From an uncultured Thomasclavelia sp. (GTDB taxonomy: Bacteria > Bacillota_I > Bacilli_A > Erysipelotrichales > Coprobacillaceae): a stretch of DNA of 32,510 nucleotides. Positions 8,062-17,144 of the stretch are shown here, one piece after another. A program made the translations under genes and the position numbers. The stretch spans positions 1 through 32,510 of the forward strand of contig CAJUOR010000017.1 in NCBI GenBank assembly GCA_910588165.1, in the 5' to 3' direction. The first letter of the stretch is position 1. The number at the start of each line of letters is the position of its first letter. A model generated the notes under the pieces. That model searched no databases and had not been told where the DNA came from. It saw nothing but the letters and a program-made list of their open reading frames with translations.

Positions 8062-9339
8062 CTAATTGTCATCTTTCTTTTCGGTATCAACGAAAACCAT
8101 TTTTAATTGTTCGATACGATTTTTATGAATTTTCTCAATCGAAAGTGTTGCTCGCCCGATTTTTAATTCGCGATGCAATTCAGGTTCACCTATCTCACCT
8201 AAAACCAATCCGCCAATAGATTCAAAGTCATCGGATTGGAAATTAGTTCCTAAAACATCATTGATCTCATTAAAACTTACAGAACCATCAATTAAGAATG
8301 TATTTTCACCAATCATTTTAATCGTTTCTTCTTCTATATCGTATTCATCGCCAATTTCACCGACGATTTCCTCAATCATGTCCTCGATTGTAACAATACC
8401 GCTCATAACACCATATTCATCTAATACAATCGCTAAACTTGATTTTTTATTGGAACGCATACGCTCAAACGCATCTGAAATATGATTAAATTCATAAACA
8501 ATAAACGCTTCCCTCGCATAATCTCTAACATTAAAATTCTCTTTATCTATGTCCACCAATAGCAAGTCCTTAACATTTAAGACACCTATAATGTCATCAT
8601 TATCCTCACTATTGTGAACAGGAATTCTTGAGAAACGCTGTTCTTTGTATATTTCTAACAACTCATCGTATGTCACATCATCAGAAATGCTGACAACATG
8701 AATACGTGGTGTCATAACTTCTTTAATTTCAGTATCCCCAAATTCAAACACATTATGAATCATTTCTTTTTCTTCTTCTTCGATAATGCCTTCTTCATGA
8801 GAAACTGTTACATAAGTTTTTAATTCTTCTTCTGTCAATGTCGGACCGATTTGACGGTCGCCACCAAACAAGCGTACAATAAATCCTGTAACAGAATTTA
8901 AAATAACCACAATAGGTTTAAAAATTGTAACGAAAAAGTGAATTATCCCAGCAATTGCTAAGCTGATTGAATCCGCATATTTCGTAGCTATTGATTTTGG
9001 TGTAATTTCACCGAAAATCAAAATAACTAAAGTAACAGCACCTGTAGCAATCCCTGCTCCGGCATCTCCGAAAAACTCAACTGCCAAAACAGTCGATAAT
9101 GAAGAAGCTCCGATATTGACAAGGTTATTTCCTACAAGTATCGTACTCAACAATGAATCCGTGTCATCGATTAGACGCTCTACTAACTTCGCTCTCTTAT
9201 TGCCTTCCTCAACAAGTGTCCGGATACGAATCTTACTAACGGAAAGCAATGCTGTTTCCGCACATGAAAAGAATGCAGACATAATAAAACAAACGCCTAA
9301 TATGGCAAAACTAAAACTATAACTGTGACTCGGGTCCAA
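8062..9339 (-). CDS. HlyC/CorC-family CNNM-CBS transporter-like protein
   Basis: The 425 aa protein shows the family order: CNNM (DUF21) membrane domain at about 1-190, with conserved FSCAETALLSVSK, GNNLVNIGASSL and FGEITPKS; a CBS pair at about 205-330 (TPRIHVVSI ... IPVHN; LDEYGVMSGIVTIEDMIEEIVGEI); and a C-terminal CorC/HlyC domain at about 345-415. Members are linked to Mg2+ or other divalent cation export; the hemolysin label is historical. The start is TTG (9339-9337) with AGGAGA about 10 bp upstream. A consensus sigma-A promoter lies just upstream, and a terminator follows. Confidence 0.93.
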   Translation of the reverse strand: MDPSHSYSFSFAILGVCFIMSAFFSCAETALLSVSKIRIRTLVEEGNKRAKLVERLIDDTDSLLSTILVGNNLVNIGASSLSTVLAVEFFGDAGAGIATGAVTLVILIFGEITPKSIATKYADSISLAIAGIIHFFVTIFKPIVVILNSVTGFIVRLFGGDRQIGPTLTEEELKTYVTVSHEEGIIEEEEKEMIHNVFEFGDTEIKEVMTPRIHVVSISDDVTYDELLEIYKEQRFSRIPVHNSEDNDDIIGVLNVKDLLLVDIDKENFNVRDYAREAFIVYEFNHISDAFERMRSNKKSSLAIVLDEYGVMSGIVTIEDMIEEIVGEIGDEYDIEEETIKMIGENTFLIDGSVSFNEINDVLGTNFQSDDFESIGGLVLGEIGEPELHRELKIGRATLSIEKIHKNRIEQLKMVFVDTEKKDDN

Positions 9340-9374
9340 AATATACCATCTCCTTATTTATAATATCGGTCTTT

Positions 9375-9403
9375 ATTATACGCTTATTTATCCGGCTTGT
9401 CAA
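9375..9403 (-). promoter_or_regulatory. Consensus housekeeping promoter of the CNNM/CBS gene
   Basis: On the minus strand a perfect TTGACA (9403-9398), a 17 bp spacer and a perfect TATAAT (9380-9375) lie 36 bp upstream of the TTG start. It is the best promoter match in the window. Confidence 0.9.
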
Positions 9404-9432
9404 ATATGCCTCGATTTACAGCATACAAATAA

Positions 9433-9484
9433 TAAAAAAGGTTTATGTGTCAAAGCATTTTCATTCAAATAAATGAAAACCTTC
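9433..9484 (-). terminator. Probable terminator after the Cof-type HAD gene
   Basis: On the minus strand AAGGTTT pairs with AAACCTT, enclosing an inner TTTTCATT/AATGAAAA hairpin, and is followed by TTTTTTATT. The rest of the gap between 9404 and 9522 shows nothing else clear. Confidence 0.6.
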
Positions 9485-9522
9485 TCACCATAACCTCTAT
9501 CAACCTATTTCACTATCCTTTT

Positions 9523-10338
9523 TTATAACACATATTTTTCAATCATTTCCGCTACAGCACCTTCATGGAAATCATGTGTCGTAACAGTATCAGTTAGTGC
9601 CCGAATATGCGGTTCGGCACATTTAACCGCGACTGAAAGTCCGGCTACCTGCAACATGGAAATATCATTTTCATTATCCCCTATTGCTATGGTATCCATG
9701 ATGTCAATTCCTAAATAATCAGCGAGCCATTTAGCCGCTTGCCCTTTATTAACGCCTAAACGATTAAACTCTAAATAGCGTGATGATGAATAACTTACTT
9801 CCACTACGCCATCTGTTATATCAGTCATTTGGCTTGCCAAATCATGAAGATAAGCCATATCACGCTTTTGGAAAATAATTTTAACTAAACGATGCGTTTT
9901 AAGAAATGATAAGTCATCGCCTTCAATCACATGGAAATTAGCCTTTTGCTTTGTCTTGCGGGCAATTTCATCTTCATTGGCATGGAAGATGTAAACACCT
10001 TCGGGCGTGAAAATTTCAATGCAGACATCAAAGTTTTTACCGAAATTATAAATCTTTTCAACCACATCATAATCTAGTCCCTGAAACAACAATTCTTTGA
10101 AATCCTTGCATTCCACAATCATACCGCCATTAAAAGCAATCACATATTCGTTTTCTTGATCGGCAATCCCTATTTCCTTTAAGATTTCCTTAGTCATTTC
10201 ATAGCCACGTCCGGTTGCCGGTACAAACTTGACACCTTTTTCTCTGGCTTTCGCAATGGCGACTTGATTGATTTTTGGGACATGATGATCACTAGTCAAC
10301 AATGTTTCATCTAAATCGGAAAATATCATTTTATACAT
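9523..10338 (-). CDS. Cof-type HAD-superfamily phosphatase
   Basis: This is a 271 aa HAD phosphatase of the Cof/YidA type, which acts on small phosphorylated metabolites such as sugar phosphates or flavin phosphates. Motif I is FSDLDETLL (Asp8 and Asp10 from the chosen start), motif II/III residues include the Lys of LVKIIF, and motif IV is AIGDNENDISML. A GTG 15 bp upstream is in frame, but the ATG at 10338 fits better because GAGGAAAA sits about 8 bp before it. The start lies within the last codons of ligA (8 bp overlap), so it is coupled to ligA. The substrate cannot be read from the sequence. Confidence 0.9.
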   Translation of the reverse strand: MYKMIFSDLDETLLTSDHHVPKINQVAIAKAREKGVKFVPATGRGYEMTKEILKEIGIADQENEYVIAFNGGMIVECKDFKELLFQGLDYDVVEKIYNFGKNFDVCIEIFTPEGVYIFHANEDEIARKTKQKANFHVIEGDDLSFLKTHRLVKIIFQKRDMAYLHDLASQMTDITDGVVEVSYSSSRYLEFNRLGVNKGQAAKWLADYLGIDIMDTIAIGDNENDISMLQVAGLSVAVKCAEPHIRALTDTVTTHDFHEGAVAEMIEKYVL

Positions 10339-12301
10339 TTGGCTTTTCCTCACTTTCCAACCACGCTACAAACGTGCTTTCTGATATAATCGGGATATTC
10401 AAATCCTTCGCTTTCTTATTTTTACTAGAGTTACTTGTCACATCATTATTGATTAAGTAATGCGTTTTAGAAGTTACCGAGCTAGTAACCTTACCCCCAC
10501 GTTTTTCAATTTCTGAAGCTAGGTCTTTACGATTTTTAAAATGCTCGACACTACCGGTTACACAAAAGGTTAAGCCTTCAAAAATTTGCGTAACTTGACT
10601 TTCCTGTTCTTTTGCAATATCCAAAACAGCAAGCAAATCAGTTATGATTTTTTGATGTCTAGCATCTTGCATATAAGAAACATAAGCCTGAGCCATCACC
10701 TCACCGATGCCATCAATACTAATTAAAGTTTGACTTTCCGCATGCAAAATGGCATCTAAATCCCCATTAAAATGTTTCACAATCAATTTAGCGTTAGCTA
10801 AACCGATATTAGGAATACCTAGCCCATACAAGAAGCGTACAGCTGTCGTATGGCGAGCTTTTTCTATAGCCTTGATGAGATTAGCATAGCTCTTTTTCCC
10901 AAAGCCTTCTAAATTCTCAATACGTAAACGGTACTTTTCTAAACTAAAAATATCCGCCAACTCTTTAATATATCCTAAGGCAATAAACTTCTCTAATGTC
11001 ATTTCGGATAACCCTTCGATATTAAGGGCATCACGACTGACGAAATGAACGAATTGTTTTAAGTGTTTAGCTAAACAATCGGGATTAGTGCAATACAAAG
11101 TCCTAATGCCATCATCATCTTTAATTTCCGTTGCCCCATGACAAACAGGACACTCTTTAGGTATTTCTAAATTCCCGCTTCTATCTAGGTTTTCGGAAAT
11201 TTGAGGAATAATCATATTCGCTTTATAAACCATGACCCTATCCCCGATACCAATACCTAAATTCTCGACAATACTGACATTATGTAAAGAAGCACGAGAA
11301 ACGGTTGTCCCTTCCAATGCCACCGGTTCAAAAATGGCTACCGGGTTAATTAAACCGGTTCTACTTGCTGACCATTCAATTTCTTTGATTCTTGTTTCTT
11401 TTGTTTCATCTTGCCATTTAAAAGCAATCGAATCACGAGGAAATTTTGCGGTTCTTCCTAAACTGTTACCATAAGCAATATCCTCAAAGGTTAAAACCAA
11501 ACCATCGCTTGGGTATGGATTATCGACAATCTTTCCTTCAAATGCCTCAATCGTTTCTACAATAGTATCAGGAGTAACTAATTGATGAGCGACAACTTCA
11601 AATCCTAAACTTTCCAACCAATTAAATTGTTCCATGCGTGAATTGTTGAAGGTCTGATTAGCCTCAACCAAACTGAAGGCGACAAAACGCACGTGTCTTT
11701 GTTGGGTGATTTGGTTGTTTAGCTGACGCACAGAACCGCTGCATAAGTTTCTGGGGTTCTTATATTTCTCACTTTCATGCTCTATTTGAGCATTGATTTT
11801 TTCAAAATCTCGATAGGTAATAATTGCCTCACCACGTATTACCAATTCATCATGATAAGCTATTTTTAAAGGGATATTATCGAATACACGAGCATTATTG
11901 GTAATGACTTCCCCTTCTTCACCATTACCGCGTGTTACCGCCTGAACTAATTGCCCATCACGATAAGTTAGAACAATCGTCAAGCCATCTAACTTCCATG
12001 ACAAAACGCCTGCGTGAAGGTTTAACCATGAACGCAAGGCTTGAGGATCTTTGGTTTTATCTAGCGACAGCATCGGTGAAGTGTGAGCTATCTTAGGTAA
12101 TTCACTTAAAACTTCATAGCCGACTCTTTGAGTAGGACTGTTAGAAAGGATTGTACCTAATTCTTTTTCTAAAAGCTCCAAACGTTCATACAGAGCATCA
12201 TATTCAAGGTTAGTCATGACCTCTTTATCTGTTGCATAATATGCTTTAGCTGCTTCATTTAATTTTTCGACTAATTGTAACATTTCTTGTTTTTTATCCA
12301 T
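10331..12301 (-). CDS. ligA: NAD-dependent DNA ligase LigA
   Basis: LigA seals nicks in replication and repair using NAD+. At 656 aa it is close to the family norm. In order it has domain Ia, the adenylation domain with the adenylated Lys103 in WKLDG, an OB fold (about 310-375), a Zn finger with Cys384, Cys387, Cys404 and Cys409, helix-hairpin-helix repeats (about 430-560) and a C-terminal BRCT domain (about 575-650, FEGLTFCVTGSV). The start ATG (12301) follows AAGGTGAT. The HAD gene overlaps its end. Confidence 0.98.
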   Translation of the reverse strand: MDKKQEMLQLVEKLNEAAKAYYATDKEVMTNLEYDALYERLELLEKELGTILSNSPTQRVGYEVLSELPKIAHTSPMLSLDKTKDPQALRSWLNLHAGVLSWKLDGLTIVLTYRDGQLVQAVTRGNGEEGEVITNNARVFDNIPLKIAYHDELVIRGEAIITYRDFEKINAQIEHESEKYKNPRNLCSGSVRQLNNQITQQRHVRFVAFSLVEANQTFNNSRMEQFNWLESLGFEVVAHQLVTPDTIVETIEAFEGKIVDNPYPSDGLVLTFEDIAYGNSLGRTAKFPRDSIAFKWQDETKETRIKEIEWSASRTGLINPVAIFEPVALEGTTVSRASLHNVSIVENLGIGIGDRVMVYKANMIIPQISENLDRSGNLEIPKECPVCHGATEIKDDDGIRTLYCTNPDCLAKHLKQFVHFVSRDALNIEGLSEMTLEKFIALGYIKELADIFSLEKYRLRIENLEGFGKKSYANLIKAIEKARHTTAVRFLYGLGIPNIGLANAKLIVKHFNGDLDAILHAESQTLISIDGIGEVMAQAYVSYMQDARHQKIITDLLAVLDIAKEQESQVTQIFEGLTFCVTGSVEHFKNRKDLASEIEKRGGKVTSSVTSKTHYLINNDVTSNSSKNKKAKDLNIPIISESTFVAWLESEEKPNV

Positions 12302-12318
12302 AAATTATCACCTTTTTT

Positions 12319-12347
12319 AGTATAGCATTTTAAAAGCATTTAGAAAA
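12319..12347 (-). promoter_or_regulatory. Possible promoter of ligA
   Basis: An extended -10 (TGC then TATACT, 12324-12319) lies 17 bp upstream of the ligA start, with a poor -35 (TTTTCT, 12347-12342) at 17 bp spacing. Confidence 0.4.
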
Positions 12348-12362
12348 CAGCAATTTAAAAAA

Positions 12363-12390
12363 AGAAGCAGTCAAAATGTGACTTACTTCT
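12363..12390 (-). terminator. Intrinsic terminator after the GH13 gene
   Basis: On the minus strand AGAAG..GTCA pairs with TGAC..CTTCT, followed by a T run reaching about 12356. The hairpin overlaps the GH13 stop codon. Confidence 0.8.
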
Positions 12391-14047
12391 TAACTGCTAC
12401 TATACTTTGGAATGGCTGTAAGATAATCTTTCCCGCTTCATGATAAACCGCATCATTACTTAACAAGACTTCACAATCCTCAACATCTATAGAGGTTGCA
12501 ACATCTTGAAAATTATTGATGACTAAAATACTCATATCTTCACTTTTTCGTACATATGCGATAACATTATCTTCAGTTTCCATCGGTTCAAATTCCCCGT
12601 AAACTAATGTATCATGGTATAGTGGGTTTTCATGTAGGGCAATCATTTGTTGATAGTAACTAAATACAGATTCTTTATCATCAACTTGGCTTTCCGCAGC
12701 ATAATCTTGGTAAAATTCGTTAACTTTTAACCAAGGTGTGCCTTTAGTAAAGCCTCCGTTCTTTTCTTTAGTCCATGTCATAGGAGCACGTGAGTTATCT
12801 CGTGAACGACGATTCATTAACGCTAAAGCCTCTTGCGCTGTATAGCCCTCCTGCATGGAGCGTTCATATTGCGAAAGGGTACTTAAATCATCAAATTCAT
12901 CAATAGATTGACGTTCATTATTGACAATTCCCAATTCCTGACCTTGATAGATGAATGGTGTTCCTTGTAAGAAAAAGTATAGATTTCCTAACATCTTAGC
13001 AAATTGAGGAGTTCTGTTTTTAGGGTTATCCATCCATTTATCAATGGCACGAGGTTGATCGTGATTTTCAATAAACGGTGCTGACCAACCTATTTTACGA
13101 ATCTCTTTTTGACTTAAGAAAATACCTTCTTTTAATTGTTTAACCGTCCAATTTTGACGATGAAACCATTCTTCGTTTTCGTTAATATCCAAATTGGTGT
13201 AATTAAAATCAAACAACATTGAGAAACAACCGTTTTCACCCGTAAAAATATCAAGTTTGTCATAAGGGACTCCCACTGCTTCAGCCACCGTCATACATTG
13301 ATATTTGTCAAAGGTTTCTTTTCTTAATTCCGCAAAAAAAGTTTCAATTCCGGGCACATTACGTGAGAATGGGAAACAAGCACTTAATCCATCTGCCCCA
13401 TCAACTTTTCCATCAGGCCAAGCTTGATTTTTCTTGATAAAATTGATGGCATCAACTCTAAAGCCGGCAATGCCTTTTTCAAGCCAAAAACAAATCATAT
13501 CGTAAATGGCTTGTCTTAACTTGGGATTCTCCCAATTCAAATCGGGCTGTTTTTTAGAAAAAGCATGGAAATAGTACATATTATCTTCATTAGGCACTTT
13601 TTCCCAAACCGAACCGCCAAAGACCGAACGCCAATTTGTCGGTGGTTGATTATTCTTCCCTTCTTTGAAAATATAATAATTCCTTTTATCACTATGAGGA
13701 TTAGCTAAAGCTTCTTTAAACCACTCATGTTCATCAGAAGTATGATTGATAACTAAATCCATAATCAATTTAATATCTCTTTTTTTAGCTTCTTTAATCA
13801 ATAGCTCAACATCTGCCATCGTTCCGAAGTCAGGGTGAATGTCACAGTAATCGGATATGTCATAACCATTATCGTCCATTGGTGATTGATAAATCGGACA
13901 TACCCAAATCATCGTTATCCCTAATTTTTTCAAATAATCTAATTTGGAAATAATACCTTTGACATCACCGATACCATCATCATTACTGTCCATAAAACTT
14001 TTAGGATAAATTTGATAAACAACTTCTTCTTTCCACCATTGTTTCAT
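12383..14047 (-). CDS. GH13 alpha-glucosidase / oligo-1,6-glucosidase-type enzyme
   Basis: The 554 aa cytoplasmic enzyme (no signal peptide) releases glucose from short alpha-glucosides. GH13 motifs are intact: DLVINHTS (97-104), GFRVDAINF with nucleophile Asp199, AEAVG with acid/base Glu256, and ENHDQ with Asp330. Region V reads QPDLN (167-171), typical of alpha-1,6-acting GH13_31 enzymes. The residue after Asp199 is Ala, where alpha-1,6 enzymes usually have Val, so linkage preference is uncertain (alpha-1,4 and alpha-1,6 both possible). It is a single-gene transcript with its own promoter, a cre-like box and a terminator; the start has a strong AAGGAGG. No transporter is adjacent. Confidence 0.92.
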   Translation of the reverse strand: MKQWWKEEVVYQIYPKSFMDSNDDGIGDVKGIISKLDYLKKLGITMIWVCPIYQSPMDDNGYDISDYCDIHPDFGTMADVELLIKEAKKRDIKLIMDLVINHTSDEHEWFKEALANPHSDKRNYYIFKEGKNNQPPTNWRSVFGGSVWEKVPNEDNMYYFHAFSKKQPDLNWENPKLRQAIYDMICFWLEKGIAGFRVDAINFIKKNQAWPDGKVDGADGLSACFPFSRNVPGIETFFAELRKETFDKYQCMTVAEAVGVPYDKLDIFTGENGCFSMLFDFNYTNLDINENEEWFHRQNWTVKQLKEGIFLSQKEIRKIGWSAPFIENHDQPRAIDKWMDNPKNRTPQFAKMLGNLYFFLQGTPFIYQGQELGIVNNERQSIDEFDDLSTLSQYERSMQEGYTAQEALALMNRRSRDNSRAPMTWTKEKNGGFTKGTPWLKVNEFYQDYAAESQVDDKESVFSYYQQMIALHENPLYHDTLVYGEFEPMETEDNVIAYVRKSEDMSILVINNFQDVATSIDVEDCEVLLSNDAVYHEAGKIILQPFQSIVAVKK

Positions 14048-14074
14048 TATATAACCTCCTTGTAACTTGTTTAA

Positions 14075-14103
14075 ATTATATCATGAAACCGCTCTAAAAA
14101 TAA
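14075..14103 (-). promoter_or_regulatory. Promoter of the GH13 gene
   Basis: An extended -10 (TGA then TATAAT, 14080-14075) with 17 bp to a weak TTATTT-like -35. The spacer region holds a cre-like box, so repression by CcpA would block this promoter. Confidence 0.6.
14083..14097 (+). promoter_or_regulatory. cre-like CcpA operator in the GH13 promoter
   Basis: ATGAAACCGCTCTAA matches the Bacillus cre consensus WTGNAANCGNWNNCW at every defined base except one (C14 is A). It lies between the -10 and -35 of the GH13 promoter, a classic repression position, and ccpA is encoded less than 3 kb away. Confidence 0.6.
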
Positions 14104-14115
14104 ATAACAAATAGC

Positions 14116-14140
14116 AAAAAAAGCAGGGAGTCCCTGCTTT
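14116..14140 (-). terminator. Intrinsic terminator after tyrS
   Basis: On the minus strand AAGCAGGGA pairs with TCCCTGCTT with essentially no loop interruption, followed by seven T. Strong and unambiguous. Confidence 0.93.
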
Positions 14141-14143
14141 AGT

Positions 14144-15373
14144 TTAATATTGATGTTTTAAAACAAAGTAGTTCTTTTTGCCTCGACGAATGACCGTAAC
14201 CTCATTACCAAAAGCATTTTCTTTAGAAATGACATGGTCAATATCAGTGACCTTGGCACCGTTAACCAAAACGGAACCGCCTTTCACAAATTCTCTGGCT
14301 TCACGTTTACTGCCGGCAGCTTTACAAGTAATTAAAGCTTCCATTATCGGCATATCTTCACTTATTTCGGTTTGACTAACGCCATTAAAACATTGTTTCA
14401 CTTGTTCTAAGGTTAAGTTTTGAATTTTACCTGAGAATAACATTTCTGAAATTTGAACAGCTTCTTCAAAAGCCTCTGCCCCATGAATATAAGTAATAAC
14501 TTCTTGAGCTAATGCTTTATGAGCTTCACGCAAATGCGGCGCTTCAATATTTTTCTTTTCTAATGCTTCAATTTCTTCTTTTGACAAGAAAGTTAAGAAT
14601 TTTAAGTAATCAATTACTTTGCTGTCTTCTGAATTGATGAAGAATTGATACATTTCATAAGGTGATGTTTTTTCTCTATCTAACCAAATCGCTTTACCGT
14701 TAGTCTTACCGAATTTAGTCCCATCACTTTTAGTTAACATCGGCATCGTAAAGCCATACGCTTCTTTACCTGTTTTCTTTCTAATCAATTCGATACCGGC
14801 CGTAATATTTCCCCACTGATCTTGACCGGCACATTGCAATACACAATTCTTTTCTTCAAACAAATGTAAAAAATCACACGCTTGCATAATCATATATGAG
14901 AATTCTGTGTAAGTAATGCCTAAGTCTAAACGACGACGGATAATATCCTTATTCAACATATAGTTGATATTGAAATATTTACCGAAATCTCTTAAAAATT
15001 CAATGTATGAAAAGTTTTTCAACCAATCATAGTTATTAACGACCTCAAAACCAAAAATGCGTTGAGCCTGAGCCTTCAAGCAATTAAAGTTGTGTTGCAC
15101 TTGTTCTACAGTAATCATCGGACGTTCAGCATCGGGTTTAGGATCACCGATTAATCCGGTTCCACCACCTACCAATAAGATTGGGTGATGTCCGGCTTCC
15201 TTTAAACGTTTAGAAATCAAGAAAGATGAAAAATGTCCGATATGTAAACTATCACCTGTTGGGTCTGTACCGATATAAAACGTCATGCCACCGTTGTTTA
15301 ACTTTTCTCTTAAATCAGGTGAACTAACGTCCTTAATCAAACCACGCCATTCTAATTCTTCATAAATACCCAT
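14144..15373 (-). CDS. tyrS: Tyrosyl-tRNA synthetase TyrS
   Basis: TyrS (409 aa, TyrRS-type 1 length) charges tRNA-Tyr. It has the Rossmann fold with HIGH at 44-47 (GTDPTGDSLHIGH), the KMSKS-equivalent KFGKT at 220-224, the tyrosine-site segment QACDFLHLFE, and a C-terminal S4 RNA-binding domain (about 345-405). The start ATG (15373) follows AAAGGGG. Expression is controlled by the T-box leader directly upstream, whose specifier codon is UAC (Tyr), and ends at a strong terminator. Confidence 0.98.
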   Translation of the reverse strand: MGIYEELEWRGLIKDVSSPDLREKLNNGGMTFYIGTDPTGDSLHIGHFSSFLISKRLKEAGHHPILLVGGGTGLIGDPKPDAERPMITVEQVQHNFNCLKAQAQRIFGFEVVNNYDWLKNFSYIEFLRDFGKYFNINYMLNKDIIRRRLDLGITYTEFSYMIMQACDFLHLFEEKNCVLQCAGQDQWGNITAGIELIRKKTGKEAYGFTMPMLTKSDGTKFGKTNGKAIWLDREKTSPYEMYQFFINSEDSKVIDYLKFLTFLSKEEIEALEKKNIEAPHLREAHKALAQEVITYIHGAEAFEEAVQISEMLFSGKIQNLTLEQVKQCFNGVSQTEISEDMPIMEALITCKAAGSKREAREFVKGGSVLVNGAKVTDIDHVISKENAFGNEVTVIRRGKKNYFVLKHQY

Positions 15374-15396
15374 GTTTATTACCCCTTTCCTTTAAA

Positions 15397-15604
15397 TAAA
15401 AAAGAGATTTCATCAAAAGGACGAAATCTCGCGGTACCACCTTTATTCATACAAAAATGTATGCACTCAATACTTTAACGGGCGTCCGTCCAAGCTTTTC
15501 ACTTGGAAACTCCAAAGTGTATCATCATTTCTTGTCCAACTGACTTGCACCACCGTCAGCTCTCTTCTGTCACCTTAAAATGATTTTGCTTTTTCATTGT
15601 CATT
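15397..15604 (-). ncRNA. T-box leader (Tyr) of tyrS
   Basis: The minus-strand leader contains the T-box sequence AAGGTGGTACCGCG (about 15445-15430), followed by a terminator hairpin (GAGATTTCGTCC against GATGAAATCTC, then a T run, about 15430-15397). In the stem I specifier loop the sequence GATACACTTTGGAG carries UAC (15521-15519), the Tyr codon, which agrees with the downstream gene. Uncharged tRNA-Tyr is expected to favour the antiterminator. Confidence 0.95.
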
Positions 15605-15610
15605 GGTTGT

Positions 15611-15638
15611 ATTATAACATCTTTGACAATAAATGCAA
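15611..15638 (-). promoter_or_regulatory. Promoter of the tyrS T-box transcript
   Basis: Extended -10 (TGT then TATAAT, 15616-15611) and -35 TTGCAT (15638-15633) at 16 bp spacing. The -35 begins 2 bp after the ccpA stop codon; no terminator separates ccpA from it. Confidence 0.65.
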
Positions 15639-15639
15639 C

Positions 15640-16635
15640 CTATTTTGTAGATTCACGTTTAATCAAAAGATGTCTTACAATCACTTCTTTTGTTTCGATA
15701 TCCTCATTATTCAACATCTTCGTCAACAATCTCAAAGCCAAAGCTCCCATATTGTAAACCGGAATATTAACGGTTGTTAAGGTTGGATTGCACATAATAC
15801 CATAAGAAGTATTCATCATACCGATAACTTCTAAATCTTCGGGAACACGAATACCGTTAGCTCTAGCGGCATTGATTACCGCAACACCTTCCTTATCATA
15901 TCCGGTAATAACCACTTGTGGACGATGTGTTTTAAAATAATCTAAGAAATATGGATAGCTTTCTTCATAACGTGTAGAAACATTGTGGACATTTTCAAAT
16001 TCCATATCATGTTCATGATAAGCTTCTTTAATACCTTCTACTAAATCCACTTTCTTCACCAAGTTCTGAACAGCTGTAAAGAAAGCAATATCTTTAACAC
16101 CTTTATCCAGGTATGAAGAAACTAACTGATAAGTAATCTGTTTAGCATCGGCAAAAACCGAACCCATATTATCGTCAGAAACACGATCGCCGATAACGAC
16201 AATAGGCATATCATAAGACTTAATTCTTTCAATTTCCTGATCTAATAATTCATTGTTGAAAAGAATAACGCCATCAACACGTGATTTAATCAATTTTTCC
16301 ACTAAATCGTCAATCATGTTATCTTCACCGATATCATCGGTTGTATGGATTGTTACATTATATTTTAATGTACGGCTGGCATCTCCGATTCCGCCAATCA
16401 TATCTTTAACATGAGCAAACAAAGATTGTGGGAAAACAACCGCAATCATTGTTGTTTTACTTTTAGCTAGACCTCTGGCTACTTCATTTGGTTTAAAGTC
16501 TAAACGCTTAATTACTTCCAAAACACGCTGTCTGGTACTTTCCTTCACGACACTAGAACCATTGATGACACGGCTGACTGTCGCTAATGAAACACCTGCT
16601 TCACGGGATACATCATAAATCGTTACTTTTTTCAC
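15640..16635 (-). CDS. ccpA: Catabolite control protein CcpA (LacI family)
   Basis: A LacI/GalR regulator of 331 aa with an N-terminal helix-turn-helix and hinge (VTIYDVSREAGVSLATVSRVING ... FKPNEVARGLA) that is very close to CcpA, then a periplasmic-binding-protein-like core. CcpA with Ser-phosphorylated HPr binds cre sites for carbon catabolite control. Identity rests on the HTH and on synteny: murC, ytxG-like, ytxH-like and ccpA stand together here as near the Bacillus ccpA locus. A GTG at 16644 is in frame but is abutted by the ribosome site; GTG at 16635, 8 bp after GGGAGG, is the better start. A cre-like box precedes the ytxG promoter. Confidence 0.88.
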   Translation of the reverse strand: MKKVTIYDVSREAGVSLATVSRVINGSSVVKESTRQRVLEVIKRLDFKPNEVARGLAKSKTTMIAVVFPQSLFAHVKDMIGGIGDASRTLKYNVTIHTTDDIGEDNMIDDLVEKLIKSRVDGVILFNNELLDQEIERIKSYDMPIVVIGDRVSDDNMGSVFADAKQITYQLVSSYLDKGVKDIAFFTAVQNLVKKVDLVEGIKEAYHEHDMEFENVHNVSTRYEESYPYFLDYFKTHRPQVVITGYDKEGVAVINAARANGIRVPEDLEVIGMMNTSYGIMCNPTLTTVNIPVYNMGALALRLLTKMLNNEDIETKEVIVRHLLIKRESTK

Positions 16636-16650
16636 GACCGACACCTCCCT

Positions 16651-17139
16651 TTATTTAGAATCTTCGCTATCAGCGTTCATTTCTTGAATCAATTCTTCAA
16701 TCTCTTTAGCTGTATCGTCAATTTCTTCTTCGATTTCTTCATTGATTTCCTCAAGTTCTAATTCATCGATAATCTCTTCGACTTTATCATTAACTGTATT
16801 GGCAATATTGTTGAAAGTACCAACCATTTTATTAAATTGATCGCTTTCTACAACTTTCTCTTTTAAATCACTGATTTTTGTTCCTAAATTTTCTAGTTTC
16901 ACTTTTGTTGTTTCTTTGAATTCTTCTTTATCAAATTCTTTGATAGCTTTTTGCACAGAAGCTGTTGTTTCATTAAACTTTGCAATGACATCTTCTTTTT
17001 TTAACTCTTTAGCCGCTTCCTTAGCATCTTTAACTTTAGCGTTGATGTCTTCAACAAGCTCGCTACCCTTTTTAGGCGCAATCAACATACCGATAACTGT
17101 ACCGATTCCTAAACCAACTAACAATTTTCCCAATTTCAT
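16651..17139 (-). CDS. YtxH-like general-stress-type membrane-anchored protein
   Basis: A 162 aa protein with an N-terminal glycine-rich hydrophobic segment ending in LIAPKKGSEL, the hallmark of the YtxH family. A long charged, Lys/Glu-rich coiled-coil region and an acidic C-terminus follow. Function is unknown in any host; YtxH of Bacillus is stress-induced. An ATG at 17148 overlaps the upstream stop as ATGA, but the ribosome site GAGAGG then has no spacer. The ATG at 17139 gives 9 bp, so I chose it. It lies 15 bp upstream of the ccpA start and is co-transcribed with it. Confidence 0.85.
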   Translation of the reverse strand: MKLGKLLVGLGIGTVIGMLIAPKKGSELVEDINAKVKDAKEAAKELKKEDVIAKFNETTASVQKAIKEFDKEEFKETTKVKLENLGTKISDLKEKVVESDQFNKMVGTFNNIANTVNDKVEEIIDELELEEINEEIEEEIDDTAKEIEELIQEMNADSEDSK

Positions 17140-17144
17140 TTGAC

